From positions 15,776 to 79,775 of the forward strand of contig CBDUYN010000025.1 of NCBI GenBank assembly GCA_965371445.1: 64,000 bases of DNA, written 5' to 3'. This document shows, one piece after another, positions 1 through 7,908 of the stretch. The stretch is from DASWIG01 sp965371445 (GTDB lineage: Bacteria; Acidobacteriota; Thermoanaerobaculia; Multivoradales; J023). The position numbers were made by a program, and so were the translations under genes. The notes under the pieces are model-generated. The model was not told where the DNA came from, did no database searches, and saw only the letters and a list, made by a program, of their open reading frames with translations. The stretch's first letter is position 1. Each line of letters begins with the position of its first letter.

Positions 1-616
1 GGATCTCGATCTCCCGTTCGCGCGACGGGTACTCGATCCAGTGGTAGACGCAGCGGCGCTTCAGGGCGTCGTGGACCTCGCGGGTACGGTTCGAGGTGAT
101 GAGCGTCACCGGCGTGTGCCGCGCCGTGAGCGTCCCGATCTCAGGGACGGTGATCTGGAAATCGGCGAGGAGCTCCAGGAGGAAGCTCTCGAATTCGTCG
201 TCGGCCCGGTCGAGCTCGTCGATGAGCAGGACCGGCGCTTTTTCGTGGCTCGCGTCGATGGCCTTGAGGAGCGGCCGTTTCAGGAGGTACTTCTCGGCGA
301 AGAGGTCCTCGACCGCCGGGCTGTCGCCGTTTTGGCCCTGGCGCGCCTGGATCTCCAGCAGCTGCCGCGGGTAGTTCCACTCGTAGACCGCCTGCTGGAG
401 GCTCAGGCCCTCGTAGCACTGGAGACGGATCATCTCGGTGTCGAGGACGCGGGCCAGGACCTTGGCGAGCTCGGTCTTGCCGACGCCGGGCTCGCCCTCG
501 AGGAAGAGGGGCTTCGCCATCTTGAGGGCGAGATAGAGGCTCGTCGAAAGGCCCGTGTCGGCAATGTAGGAATGCCGAGAGAGACTCCCGGTCACGCTGG
601 CGATGGAGTCGAACAT
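1..616 (-). CDS. MoxR-family AAA+ ATPase, 3' end cut by window edge
   Basis: The reverse strand reads without a stop from an ATG at 616 to the window edge, giving 205 residues. It has a Walker A motif (GEPGVGKTE, about residue 38) and a Walker B motif (LLIDELDRAD, about residue 112), followed by a sensor-1 region (VTLITSNRTREVHDALKRR). This is the MoxR/CoxD pattern of AAA+ chaperone-like ATPases. These usually act with a VWA-domain partner in metalloenzyme maturation or complex assembly. The partner would lie beyond the left edge, so the specific role is unknown. The SpoIIE-type phosphatase upstream is on the same strand but more than 100 bases away. Confidence 0.85.
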   Translation of the reverse strand, partial: MFDSIASVTGSLSRHSYIADTGLSTSLYLALKMAKPLFLEGEPGVGKTELAKVLARVLDTEMIRLQCYEGLSLQQAVYEWNYPRQLLEIQARQGQNGDSPAVEDLFAEKYLLKRPLLKAIDASHEKAPVLLIDELDRADDEFESFLLELLADFQITVPEIGTLTARHTPVTLITSNRTREVHDALKRRCVYHWIEYPSREREIEI

Positions 617-730
617 GGTGTCGTCGTGCTGGGCGCTAGGGCCACGCCGACCCTAGCAGATCTGCTCACAGGCAGAAAAGCCCAGGCGGGGGAAGCGCAC
701 AGGCCTCCAGGTACCAGGGCGCGGATGGCC

Positions 731-1723
731 TCACGCATCCGCCGGCGCCGCCCGGCGGATGGCCATGAGGGTCAGGTCGTCGGCCGCCGGCGTCCCCGCC
801 TGGAAGGCCTGGAGGTCGCGCAGACAGGCACCGACGAGATCGGCGGCGCAACCCGCCTCCGAGTGTGCCAGCAACGCCGCTGCGCGCTCGAGACCGTACT
901 CCTCCTGCCGCACGTTGCGCCCCTCCGACAGACCGTCGGTGTGGAGGAAGAGGACATCGCCGGGATCGAGGCGGAGCCTCTCGGCAGCAAAGCCGACGTT
1001 CGCGAACATGCCCACCGGCACCCCCGTCGCGGGCAGCGAGGTCACCTCGCCCCAGCGCAGCAGGAGCGGCGGGCAATGGCCGGCGTTGACGATCTCGATC
1101 TCCCCGTCGGCCGTCGCCCGGCCGCAGACGATCGTGGCGTAGTGCTGGGCGAGAGTGCTCTCGCAGAACAGGCGGTTGGCGCGCTCGACGAGCTCGGGAA
1201 GCGGCGGGCCCGAGGCGACGAGACCGCGGAAGATCGCCTTCAGATGCGACATCAGGATCGATGCCGAGACCCCCTTGCCGCTGATATCGCCGAAGACGAA
1301 GTACAGGTCGCGGCGGTCCTCCGCCGGCGTGATTAGGTCGCAGTAGTCGCCGCTCACCGGGCCGGCGGGCTGGTAGTGGTAGTGGACATCCCAGCCGTCG
1401 ACCACGAGATCGCGCTGCGGTAGCAACGCCTCCTGGATCTCCGCCGCGGTCTGGAGGTCGCGCTCCAGCGCCCGGCGCTGGCCGTCGTCCAGGCAGCCGA
1501 GGCAGGTGCAGACCAGGGGATCGGCGAACAGCCGCTCGCCCTCGATCGGATCGCGGCATACCTCGCACCGGCCGTACGTGCCGGCGTCGATCCGCCCCAG
1601 AGCGGAATCCACTTCCCGGAGCAGGCTCTCGAGGTAGGCCCCCCCGGTGGCCACAGCCGCCGCGAGCCGGCCGCGGCGGTCGAGGAGCTGCTGCTGCAGG
1701 ACGTTCTCGCTGACGGCTTCCAT
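731..1723 (-). CDS. DksA/TraR-type zinc finger fused to SpoIIE/RsbU PP2C phosphatase
   Basis: 330 aa. Residues 1-50 look helical and resemble the coiled-coil arm of DksA. A C4 zinc finger follows (C53-x2-C56, C74-x2-C77, in the context YGRCEVCRDPIEGERL). From about residue 95 the protein is a SpoIIE/RsbU PP2C phosphatase, with metal-binding Asp motifs SGDYCD, FGDISGKG, HTDGLSEG and ADDLTLM. SpoIIE-type PP2Cs dephosphorylate Ser/Thr, typically on anti-sigma antagonists; the finger suggests contact with RNA polymerase or Zn/redox sensing, which is inference. The start at 1723 is supported by an AGGAG about 5 bases upstream. No HPP kinase or STAS antagonist is adjacent. Confidence 0.85.
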   Translation of the reverse strand: MEAVSENVLQQQLLDRRGRLAAAVATGGAYLESLLREVDSALGRIDAGTYGRCEVCRDPIEGERLFADPLVCTCLGCLDDGQRRALERDLQTAAEIQEALLPQRDLVVDGWDVHYHYQPAGPVSGDYCDLITPAEDRRDLYFVFGDISGKGVSASILMSHLKAIFRGLVASGPPLPELVERANRLFCESTLAQHYATIVCGRATADGEIEIVNAGHCPPLLLRWGEVTSLPATGVPVGMFANVGFAAERLRLDPGDVLFLHTDGLSEGRNVRQEEYGLERAAALLAHSEAGCAADLVGACLRDLQAFQAGTPAADDLTLMAIRRAAPADA

Positions 1724-1799
1724 GACGGCTCCTCCATGCTTGTGGATAACCCCGGTTTCTGGTGCCGGACACCGCTAAGCATATACGAAGAAACGACTT

Positions 1800-1912
1800 G
1801 ATCGACGATCAGACCCTCGTGGTCCCCGCGGAGGACGCACGACGGGGTGTGCGACGCGTTGCGACAGCGCCATTTCGAACTGATCCGGCTGCCCTACGAG
1901 GCGGTCTACCGG
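1800..1912 (+). pseudogene. Remnant of amidinotransferase-like gene (copy of 7615-7729)
   Basis: This stretch matches the 3' part of the intact amidinotransferase-like gene at 7615-7729, with only a few substitutions and a 2-base deletion that breaks the frame (DDQTLVVPAEDA in one frame, CDALRQRHFELIRLPYEAVYR in another). It ends just before the catalytic Cys motif of the parent. It has no start, no stop of its own and no catalytic residues, so it is a non-functional duplicated fragment. Confidence 0.85.
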
Positions 1913-1982
1913 TTCGACGAGTGGCGGGCGACCTGGGATTGGAGACGGCAGGACCCCCCGAGCTCTTCCTGGCGAGCGGCCG

Positions 1983-2120
1983 GCGCTGCCCCTGGCCGGC
2001 GCCTTCGGTATGCGCCGGACCCGCTTCTTACTCTTCGACAGCCTCGGAGCCGTGCTGTGGATCGGCTCCACCGAAATGAAGGAGGAGCCCACCATGTACG
2101 ACCGGGCCGCCGATCCGTAA
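1983..2120 (+). pseudogene. DedA/SNARE-associated-like membrane protein fragment
   Basis: In one plus-strand frame the sequence reads ALPLAGAFGMRRTRFLLF followed by DSLGAVLWIG. That resembles the C-terminal part of DedA-family proteins, where a loop with PLAGA-like residues precedes a hydrophobic segment. It then passes into an unrelated tail ending in TAA at 2118-2120. No start codon or N-terminal part is present. It looks like another inserted gene piece between the amidinotransferase remnant and the palindrome array. The family call rests on a short match. Confidence 0.4.
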
Positions 2121-2202
2121 AAACACCCCCGTGTTTTGACGCCGAGAACGTCGAAACACCCCCGTGTTTTTGTGCTAGAGTGACGGAAACACCCCCGTGT
2201 TT
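2121..2202. promoter_or_regulatory. Three identical palindromes at exact 33-bp spacing upstream of the DUF4143 ATPase
   Basis: The 16-base element AAACACCCCCGTGTTT (6-bp arms, CCCC centre) occurs at 2121-2136, 2154-2169 and 2187-2202. The start-to-start distance is 33 bases both times, close to three helical turns, so bound proteins would sit on one DNA face. The last copy ends 20 bases before the ATG at 2223. This looks like a cooperative operator array. The element could instead form small hairpins in the leader RNA. The regulator is unknown; the DUF4143 protein itself is one candidate. Confidence 0.6.
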
Positions 2203-2222
2203 CGACGCCAGAGGCTCCATCC

Positions 2223-3605
2223 ATGTACTTCCCACGCCATCTCGACCCCGTCCTGGACGAGTGGAGCCGTACGGCCGACCGCAAGCCTCTCGTCCTCCGT
2301 GGTGCCCGACAGACGGGCAAATCGTCGTCCGTGCGGCGTTTCGGCGAGCGCTTCGACCTCTTCCTGGAGCTCAACCTCGAACGCTACGAGGATCTGAAGC
2401 TCGTGCGCTCCAGCCGTTCGGCGGCGGAGCTGCTGCGCGCGGTCGCCGCCCGGCACAACGTCGCCCGCTTCCCGGAGCGGACGCTCCTTTTTCTCGACGA
2501 GATCCAGGAGAGCCCGGACGCCGTCGGCTGGCTGCGGTTCTTCCGCGAGGACCATCCGGAGCTCCACGTCGTGGCGGCGGGCTCGCTCCTCGAGGTCCGG
2601 CTCCAGGAGCGGGGCTTCTCGTTCCCGGTCGGCCGGGTGACGTTTCGGGCGCTGCGACCGCTCGGCTTCTTCGAGTTCCTGGCGGCGGTGGGTCGCGACG
2701 TCCTGCGCGACGAGCTACGGCGGGCCCTGGCCGAGGGCCGTCCGGCGGCCGAGGCGCTCCACCAGCAGGCTCTGGAGCTTCTCCGCGACTACCTGTGGGT
2801 CGGCGGCATGCCGGAGGCCGTGAAACGTTGGGTCGCCGACGGCAATCCGGCCGCCGTCCGCGAGGTCCACTCGGACCTCGTCCAGGCGCTTGCCGAGGAC
2901 GTCCAGAAGTACCGTGGCGTGCGCGACGTCGAGTACCTGGAGGCGGCTTTCGAGAACCTTCCGGCATATTACGGACAGCGCTTCAAGTACGAGCAGTTCG
3001 CCCCGGGGTACCGTTCGCAGCAGATGAAAGCGGCCCTCTCGAAGCTCGAGAGCACGTTTCTCCTGACCCGGGTCTGGCCCACGAGCTCGCTACGGCCGCC
3101 GTTCCAGGTGCGCCGCCGTTCGGCACCGAAGCTGCTGCCGCTCGACGTCGGCCTGGCGACGTTCGCGCTCACCAGCCGTTTCACCGACATCCGGACGTCT
3201 CGCCTCGACCGCCTGCTCGAAGGACGGCTGGCGGAGATCTTCGTGGGCCAACAACTGCTCACCGGACGTCAGGTCCGCCCCGAGACCCTCCACTTCTGGG
3301 TCAGCGAGTCGTCGCGCAATAACGCCGAGGTCGACTACGTCGTCGAGAGGGCCGGGCACCTCCTGCCGATCGAGGTCAAGGCCTCGGCCTCCGGGTCGCT
3401 CAAGTCGCTCCACCAGCTGCTGTGGCGGGCCGGCTTGAGCCGTGGCGTCCGGCTTCACGAGGGGCCTCATCTCGACGAGGAGCACACCGTCAAGATGACC
3501 GACGGTGGCCTCTCGTACCGTCTACTCTCGTTGCCGCTCTACCTGGCGGAGGAGGTGGCAACCCTTCCCGATTCCGACGCAGCCTTCCCCGACGAGCTGT
3601 GCTAA
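2223..3605 (+). CDS. AAA ATPase with C-terminal DUF4143 (nuclease-like) domain
   Basis: 460 aa. The N-terminal P-loop domain has Walker A GARQTGKS (residues 27-34) and Walker B LLFLDEIQE (about 92-100). The C-terminal DUF4143 region ends with a PD-(D/E)xK-like signature: EVDY with Asp372, then Glu384-Val-Lys386. Length and domain order are typical of this common but poorly understood family, which is patchily distributed and often lies near toxin-antitoxin or mobile genes. Function is not established; ATP-dependent nucleic-acid or regulatory activity is inferred. The ATG at 2223 directly follows the three-palindrome array, suggesting tight local control. It is flanked on both sides by broken gene fragments. 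Confidence 0.85.
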   Translation: MYFPRHLDPVLDEWSRTADRKPLVLRGARQTGKSSSVRRFGERFDLFLELNLERYEDLKLVRSSRSAAELLRAVAARHNVARFPERTLLFLDEIQESPDAVGWLRFFREDHPELHVVAAGSLLEVRLQERGFSFPVGRVTFRALRPLGFFEFLAAVGRDVLRDELRRALAEGRPAAEALHQQALELLRDYLWVGGMPEAVKRWVADGNPAAVREVHSDLVQALAEDVQKYRGVRDVEYLEAAFENLPAYYGQRFKYEQFAPGYRSQQMKAALSKLESTFLLTRVWPTSSLRPPFQVRRRSAPKLLPLDVGLATFALTSRFTDIRTSRLDRLLEGRLAEIFVGQQLLTGRQVRPETLHFWVSESSRNNAEVDYVVERAGHLLPIEVKASASGSLKSLHQLLWRAGLSRGVRLHEGPHLDEEHTVKMTDGGLSYRLLSLPLYLAEEVATLPDSDAAFPDELC

Positions 3606-3701
3606 AAGAATCCACGCGAGCCTGACAATGGAATGGGGCGGCTGAAGTGGGGGAAGACCGACAAGCGCTCATGGAGGAGCCTGGACGGAGTACGAACTCG
3701 T
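3606..3701. other. Spacer with no recognisable content
   Basis: Between the DUF4143 stop and the ALDH remnant I see no coding pattern, repeat or promoter that I can support. Confidence 0.5.
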
Positions 3702-3836
3702 GGCCGTTGCCTCAGAGTCCTTTCGAGCGCAGGACCATCATCTTCTCGATCTGCATGTCGCGCATGGTGAACGGGATCCCGCCGATGCCGAGGCCGGACT
3801 GGTTCAATCCGGCGAAGGGCATCCAGTCGACCCGGA
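3702..3836 (-). pseudogene. Copy of the 3' end of the aldehyde dehydrogenase gene
   Basis: This 135-base block matches 17569-17703, the last codons of the intact ALDH plus about ten bases beyond its stop, with three mismatches by eye. It encodes WMPFAGLNQSGLGIGG through KMMVLRSKGL. No catalytic part is present. The near identity implies a recent duplication. At its upstream side it joins, out of frame, the 5' end of a HigB-like toxin gene (see 3804-3917). Confidence 0.9.
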
Positions 3837-3917
3837 CAAGGAGAATCGTGCAATGGCTACCCGATCTTTGAGGGCGTTGATCCAATCTCGATAGACTTCG
3901 GTCATCCGTACACGCAT
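3804..3917 (-). pseudogene. 5' end of a HigB/RelE-like toxin gene fused to the ALDH remnant
   Basis: Reading from the ATG at 3917 gives a 37-aa ORF whose first part (MTEVYRDWINALKDRVAIAR, starting at the internal Met at 3905) resembles the N-terminus of HigB-type addiction-module killer proteins, which begin with a WL/INxLKDR helix. At about 3836 the sequence switches to the ALDH copy in a different frame and stops at 3804. The toxin core is absent, so it should be inactive. The promoter upstream looks intact. Confidence 0.5.
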
Positions 3918-3923
3918 GCACGC

Positions 3924-3951
3924 AGTGTAGCCTATGGGATACAGATGTCAA
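3924..3951 (-). promoter_or_regulatory. Sigma-70-like promoter for the HigB-like remnant
   Basis: On the minus strand TTGACA (3951-3946) is followed after 16 bases by TACACT (3929-3924). Predicted transcription would begin near 3917, at or beside the ATG of the truncated toxin ORF. It is one of the best promoter matches in the window. Confidence 0.55.
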
Positions 3952-3980
3952 GCTCGTCAGGATCTCTGAAATGAGGAAAC

Positions 3981-4247
3981 TCAGCGCTCCACCTGCTCCA
4001 GCACCTCGCGCAGCCCTCGGACGTCGCCGCCGCCGCGTTCGAGCTTGCGCCGCAGGCGCTTGAGCTTCGCTCCGCCGCGGTCGGCGAGCGACTCGGCGTA
4101 GAGCATCTCGGCGATCGGGTCGTTGGCGAAGCGAACGCGGTTGCGCCCCAGCTCCTTCGGACGTTCCAGGAGCCTGCAATCGACGAGCTCCTGGACGACG
4201 ACCCGCAGCCATAATGTGCCTGATACCCCGCCTGTCTGTTCCGGCAC
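3981..4247 (-). pseudogene. C-terminal tail of a large ATPase or STAND-like protein
   Basis: An 88-codon minus-strand stretch contains WLRVVVQELVDCRLLERP, then VRFANDPIAEMLYAESLADR and a basic, heptad-like end (KLKRLRRKLERGGGDVRGLREVLEQVER) before a TGA at 3981. This looks like the winged-helix or helical end of a NACHT/STAND-type ATPase. There is no P-loop, and the sequence loses resemblance upstream of about 4235. I treat it as a gene-tail remnant; the family is uncertain. Confidence 0.4.
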
Positions 4248-4459
4248 GGTGAGCGAGGCGGCTGGAGCCAGTCCGGTCTTTGCGGTACGAGTGATCGAAC
4301 GGATCTGATGGGGAAGACACCGATCCTGACGAGACCGACTTCGGCGGTGCCTTCAGGTCTGTAGCCGGAAAGTTTCGTCTACAAGTCCGGTAAGGATCCA
4401 ATCCGGCGAAGGGCATCCGATCCGTTGAGAGGACAGAAGGAGATTGGCCGCCACCGCTC
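4248..4459. other. Patchwork spacer with a 20-base ALDH-derived match
   Basis: No gene is recognisable. Bases 4399-4418 (caatccggcgaagggcatcc) are identical to a piece of the ALDH 3' region also found at 3805-3824 and inside 17579-19015. This may be a third, very short copy. Confidence 0.4.
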
Positions 4460-5461
4460 TCAGGTGAGGACGACGAGCTTTCCCTCGGCGCGGTTCTCTT
4501 CCATGACGCGATGTGCCTCCACGATCTCGTCAAGCCTGAACACTCGCCCAAGCTTCACGCGGCTGTGCCCGGCTTCGACCTCGCGGACGAGCTCCTGAAG
4601 CGGAGTCCTCTCGAAATCCTCGGCTTCCCCTGCGTAGGCTGTCAGGTATACGGAGCTCGGAATGGCTTCCATCGGCGCGAAGCGCTCGAAGTCCCACTTG
4701 TTGCCGACGATCCCCGTCATGCAGACGACGCCGTGACGCTTGACGGCCTGAAGCGAGTCGAGCAGCGTTGTCGTCCCGACGAGCTCCAGAACGTGGTCGA
4801 CCCCACCGGGAAACGCGCGGCGGACCTCCTCGGCGATGCTGCCGGTGTCGATGAAGACGGCATCCGCGCCGTTGTCGCGGAGGAGCTGTTCACGTTCCGG
4901 GCGACGACTGGTCGCCGCGACAGTGACTCCATGTTTCCGCGCCAGGACCGCCGCCGCGAGCCCCACGGAGGTCGTGCCACCGCGAATGAGGAGGGTCTGG
5001 CCGGATCGCACCTGGAGGGCGGTGTGGAGGGAGCCCCACGCGGTCTGGATCATCTCGGGAAGCGCACCGAGCGTCGGCCAGTCAAGCGTCGTGTCGAGCG
5101 TTTGCACCTGCCTGGCCGGAACGCAGGTGTATTCGGCGTAGGAACCGTCGAACTGTCGGCCCATACCTCCCATCGCCGTGGCGACGGTCTGGCCCGGCGA
5201 GAGCTCGGTACCCGGAGCGGACACGACTTCTCCCACCGCCTCGATCCCGAGAATACGCGGGAAGGTGACCGAAGGCGACTGGCCTTGCCGCGTGAACAGC
5301 TCGGAGCGGTTGAGCCCGAAGGCGCGAGCTCGGATCAGCACCCAGCCCGGCTTCGGCTTCGGCACGGGCCGTTCCTGGAGGCTCAGAACCTCTGGCGGTC
5401 CTGGTCGTTCGACGACGACAGCTTGCATGCTCGTACCCATGGTCGGCTCCTCAGTCGACAA
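4460..5461 (-). CDS. Quinone-oxidoreductase-like MDR (zinc-independent alcohol dehydrogenase family)
   Basis: 333 aa. The N-terminal GroES-like domain (MQAVVVERPGPPEVL, RAFGLNRSELFTRQG, PRILGIEAVGEVV) is followed by a Rossmann domain with the nucleotide-binding stretch LIRGGTTSVGLAAAVLA and by LELVG and RVFRLDEIVEAHRVME. This is the quinone oxidoreductase branch of the medium-chain dehydrogenase/reductases. These use NADPH to reduce quinones or enals in the cytoplasm, and lack the structural-zinc Cys cluster, as here. The start could be 5461 or the internal Met near 5440 or 5428. The gene diverges from the MFS transporter at 5568 across about 106 bases that must hold both promoters. Confidence 0.85.
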   Translation of the reverse strand: MSTEEPTMGTSMQAVVVERPGPPEVLSLQERPVPKPKPGWVLIRARAFGLNRSELFTRQGQSPSVTFPRILGIEAVGEVVSAPGTELSPGQTVATAMGGMGRQFDGSYAEYTCVPARQVQTLDTTLDWPTLGALPEMIQTAWGSLHTALQVRSGQTLLIRGGTTSVGLAAAVLARKHGVTVAATSRRPEREQLLRDNGADAVFIDTGSIAEEVRRAFPGGVDHVLELVGTTTLLDSLQAVKRHGVVCMTGIVGNKWDFERFAPMEAIPSSVYLTAYAGEAEDFERTPLQELVREVEAGHSRVKLGRVFRLDEIVEAHRVMEENRAEGKLVVLT

Positions 5462-5567
5462 ATCGATTCAAGTCCATCCTACTCTGAGCCAGATGATAAC
5501 ATGAGCCGCGAAGGCGGGCGGAGAGCGGGATGGTGAGCAGGATGATCGCCGACCCGACGGGCTACAG

Positions 5568-6794
5568 ATGAAGTACCGGTTGACCGTGGCCGACAGCTGC
5601 GAGCGCTCCGTGGATCGGCGATCGGCGGTCGTGTCCGTCATCGTGATCGGGGCGGTCGGCTCCATCGTCTTCATCCTGTTGCCGCTCTTGATCGGGGCCT
5701 TTACCGATCGACTGGCACTGACCCGGGAACAGGTCGGGGTGCTCGGCTCGGCCGACATGACCGGCATGTTCGTGGCGGCCCTTCTCGCGACCGCCTGGAT
5801 TCGCTCGCTCAATTGGCGCCTGGTGGCGCTTTTGGCCGCCGCGCTGCTGGCGCTCTGCCATCTCCTTTCCGCCCAGGTGACGGACTTTTCCGCCTTGCTG
5901 GTGGTACGCACGATCGCCGGATTCGCCGGCGGCTCGTTGATGTCCATCGCCCTGACCAGTCTGGGCGACACCCGCAACCCGGATCGCTGCTTCGGTCTCT
6001 TCATCGCCGCGCAGCTGAGCATCGGCGCGCTCGGGCTCTGGGTCATGCCGAGGCTCATCCAGGGCTTCGGGCTGCCCGGTGTGTTCTATGCCCTGGCGCT
6101 GATCGTGGCGTCGACGGCCCTGCTGATTCCCAGGATTCCCCAGCAGGGACACCCGGTCACCGCTCGCTCCGCCGGACCGATCGTCCGCCGATCCATGATG
6201 CCTGGTTTCTGGGCGCTTTTGGCCTGTCTGGCGTTCAACTTCGGCATCATGGCGGTGTGGGCCTACATGGAACGTATCGGCAACGCGGCCGGTCTGGAAG
6301 CGGCCTACATCGGCGCGACGCTGGCCGGCTCGCTACTGGCCGGCTTGTTCGGCGCACTGCTGGCCGCCGCCATCAAGGACCGGCTGGGCCGCGCACTGCC
6401 GATCGCGGCGGCGCTGGTTGTCCAGGGGGTGGCGCTTTTTCTGCTCTTCGGAACGGCGTCCCGGTCAGGATTCGCGGTGGCCGTGATGCTGTTCGCTTTC
6501 GCCTGGAATTTCCCGGTGCCTTTCCAACTCGGCATCACGGTCTCGGTGGACCGCAGCGGCCGCCTGGTGGTGCTGTTTCTGAGCGCGGTGAAGCTCGGCT
6601 ACGCGATCGCCCCGGCCACGGCCGCGCAGCTGCTGGTTGCGGGTGGCGGGTTTCGGCCGGTGTTGTTGCTGGGCGCGGCCGGCTTCGTCGCCAGCGCCGC
6701 GATCTTTCTGTCTCTTGCCGCGCCCCGGGTCCGACGCGGCGTGGAAGACTCGAAACCAGCTACCCATCCCACGGCTTCCATGGAAGATCCATGA
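5568..6794 (+). CDS. Major facilitator superfamily transporter
   Basis: 408 aa with about twelve hydrophobic segments in two groups of six (for example IVIGAVGSIVFILLPLLIG, MFVAALLATAWI, LLAGLFGALLAAAIKDRLGRALPIAAALVVQ). The loop AIKDRLGRALP between TM8 and TM9 resembles the repeated MFS GxxxDRxGRR motif. The substrate cannot be told from sequence. Its stop overlaps the start of the next gene (ATGA at 6791-6794), so the two are almost certainly translationally coupled. A guanidino compound or amino acid is a reasonable guess for the cargo given that neighbour. Confidence 0.85.
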   Translation: MKYRLTVADSCERSVDRRSAVVSVIVIGAVGSIVFILLPLLIGAFTDRLALTREQVGVLGSADMTGMFVAALLATAWIRSLNWRLVALLAAALLALCHLLSAQVTDFSALLVVRTIAGFAGGSLMSIALTSLGDTRNPDRCFGLFIAAQLSIGALGLWVMPRLIQGFGLPGVFYALALIVASTALLIPRIPQQGHPVTARSAGPIVRRSMMPGFWALLACLAFNFGIMAVWAYMERIGNAAGLEAAYIGATLAGSLLAGLFGALLAAAIKDRLGRALPIAAALVVQGVALFLLFGTASRSGFAVAVMLFAFAWNFPVPFQLGITVSVDRSGRLVVLFLSAVKLGYAIAPATAAQLLVAGGGFRPVLLLGAAGFVASAAIFLSLAAPRVRRGVEDSKPATHPTASMEDP

Positions 6795-7777
6795 GCGACA
6801 TCAAGGCGATTTTCGTGCGTTCCGAATGGGCGGAGCTCAAGGAATGCGTCTATGGCTGGAGCGGTCAGTTCATCTGGCCCAAGTTCCTGCAAGACGCGGA
6901 GCTCCGGCCCACCGGCGGCGTGCGACAGATGTGGTTCGATCACCAGGAGCAGGACGTCTCGGCAGCCTGTCCCGAGTACTACCGGCAGTGGCAGGCGCAG
7001 GTCGACGCCGCCATCGAGTTTCTCCGCTCGAGCGGCATCGTGGTGCACCTGCCCGTGGCCCACAGCGAGGCCAATCTCAAGTTTCCCCGCGGCGAGAATC
7101 ACGGCAGCCTCACAGGCTGGCTTCGAGATCCCTTCGTCACCATCGGCAACAACGTCATCGAGCTGGCACCGCGTTCGCTGTTCCACCGCCGCCAGCGGTT
7201 CTCGGTGCGCCACATTCTGGCCGCCACCATGGAGCGCGGAGCGCGCTACTTCGCCCAGCCCGACGGCGGCGCCGATGATTCCCGGGAAGGGCCCGGCTGG
7301 GGGTACCTGGAGGGCGGCGACATCTTCGTTTTGGGGCAGAAGATCCTGGTGGGCCACTCGGGTCACTGCTCTAACCCGGAAGGCGCCCGCTGGTTGCAGC
7401 ACGTCCTGGGCAGCGACTACGACGTCGAGGTCACCGACCTCGATCCGAGCTGCTTTCAGCACCTGGATTGCGTGCTCTGCACGCCCCGGGAGGGGGTTGC
7501 CATCGCCTGTGTCGAGGCTTTCGTCGACGGCCTGCCGGAGTACATCCGCGACTGGGACATCATCGAAGTCGACCGGGAATTCTGTAATGACCACCTGGGA
7601 ACCAACCACCTGGTGATCGACGACCAGACGATCGTGGTCCCCGCGGAGGAGGCCCACGACGGGGTGTGCGACGCGTTGCGACAGCGCCATTTCGAAGTGA
7701 TCCGGCTGCCCTACGAGGCGGTCTACCGGGTGGGTGGCTCGTTCCGCTGCGCCCATCAGCCATTGATCAGGTCGTGA
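6791..7777 (+). CDS. Amidinotransferase/arginine-deiminase-fold enzyme (GATM-like)
   Basis: 328 aa from the ATG at 6791, which overlaps the MFS stop; a longer in-frame ORF upstream lies inside the MFS gene and is spurious. Guanidino-modifying enzyme motifs are visible: LEGGD (Asp177), HLD (His224, Asp226) and a C-terminal GGSFRC with the presumed nucleophile Cys320. This is the Cys-His-Asp arrangement of glycine amidinotransferases and arginine deiminases. The reaction is probably transfer or hydrolysis of an amidino group from arginine or a related compound; the exact substrate is unknown. A damaged copy of its 3' region lies at 1800-1912, and a ureohydrolase that could act on guanidino products is at 59933-60937. 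Confidence 0.8.
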   Translation: MSDIKAIFVRSEWAELKECVYGWSGQFIWPKFLQDAELRPTGGVRQMWFDHQEQDVSAACPEYYRQWQAQVDAAIEFLRSSGIVVHLPVAHSEANLKFPRGENHGSLTGWLRDPFVTIGNNVIELAPRSLFHRRQRFSVRHILAATMERGARYFAQPDGGADDSREGPGWGYLEGGDIFVLGQKILVGHSGHCSNPEGARWLQHVLGSDYDVEVTDLDPSCFQHLDCVLCTPREGVAIACVEAFVDGLPEYIRDWDIIEVDREFCNDHLGTNHLVIDDQTIVVPAEEAHDGVCDALRQRHFEVIRLPYEAVYRVGGSFRCAHQPLIRS

Positions 7778-7908
7778 TCGGGACTCGGATTCGGAGTCTG
7801 GTAGACTGGACGGCGTCATGGCCAGGAAGCGTAGAACCGACATCTTCAAGGAGCTGCGGCACACCGGACCGGAGCTCTGCGTAGCGATCGCCAACTCGAG
7901 CATCGAGC
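7778..7908. other. Spacer with a small unassigned plus-strand reading frame
   Basis: A frame opening at 7818 (MARKRRTDIFKELRHTGPEL) runs into the TIR remnant. I do not recognise it and cannot show that it is expressed. Confidence 0.3.

Noticed and set aside
2121..2202. Palindromes as a CRISPR array or as codons of a KHGGV-repeat protein
   Set aside because: Units are only 16 bases with 17-base gaps, far too short for CRISPR repeats and spacers. Frames through them are repetitive only because the DNA is, and they run through neighbouring gene fragments.
1800..4420. A mobile element carrying the DUF4143 gene
   Set aside because: Both flanks hold gene fragments, but I find no terminal inverted repeats, target-site duplications, integrase or transposase.
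5813..7777. 654-aa frame that would include the amidinotransferase as its C-terminal half
   Set aside because: Its first half lies inside the MFS transporter in another frame and has Arg/Pro/Gly-rich shadow composition. The ATG at 6791 overlapping the MFS stop gives the expected length.
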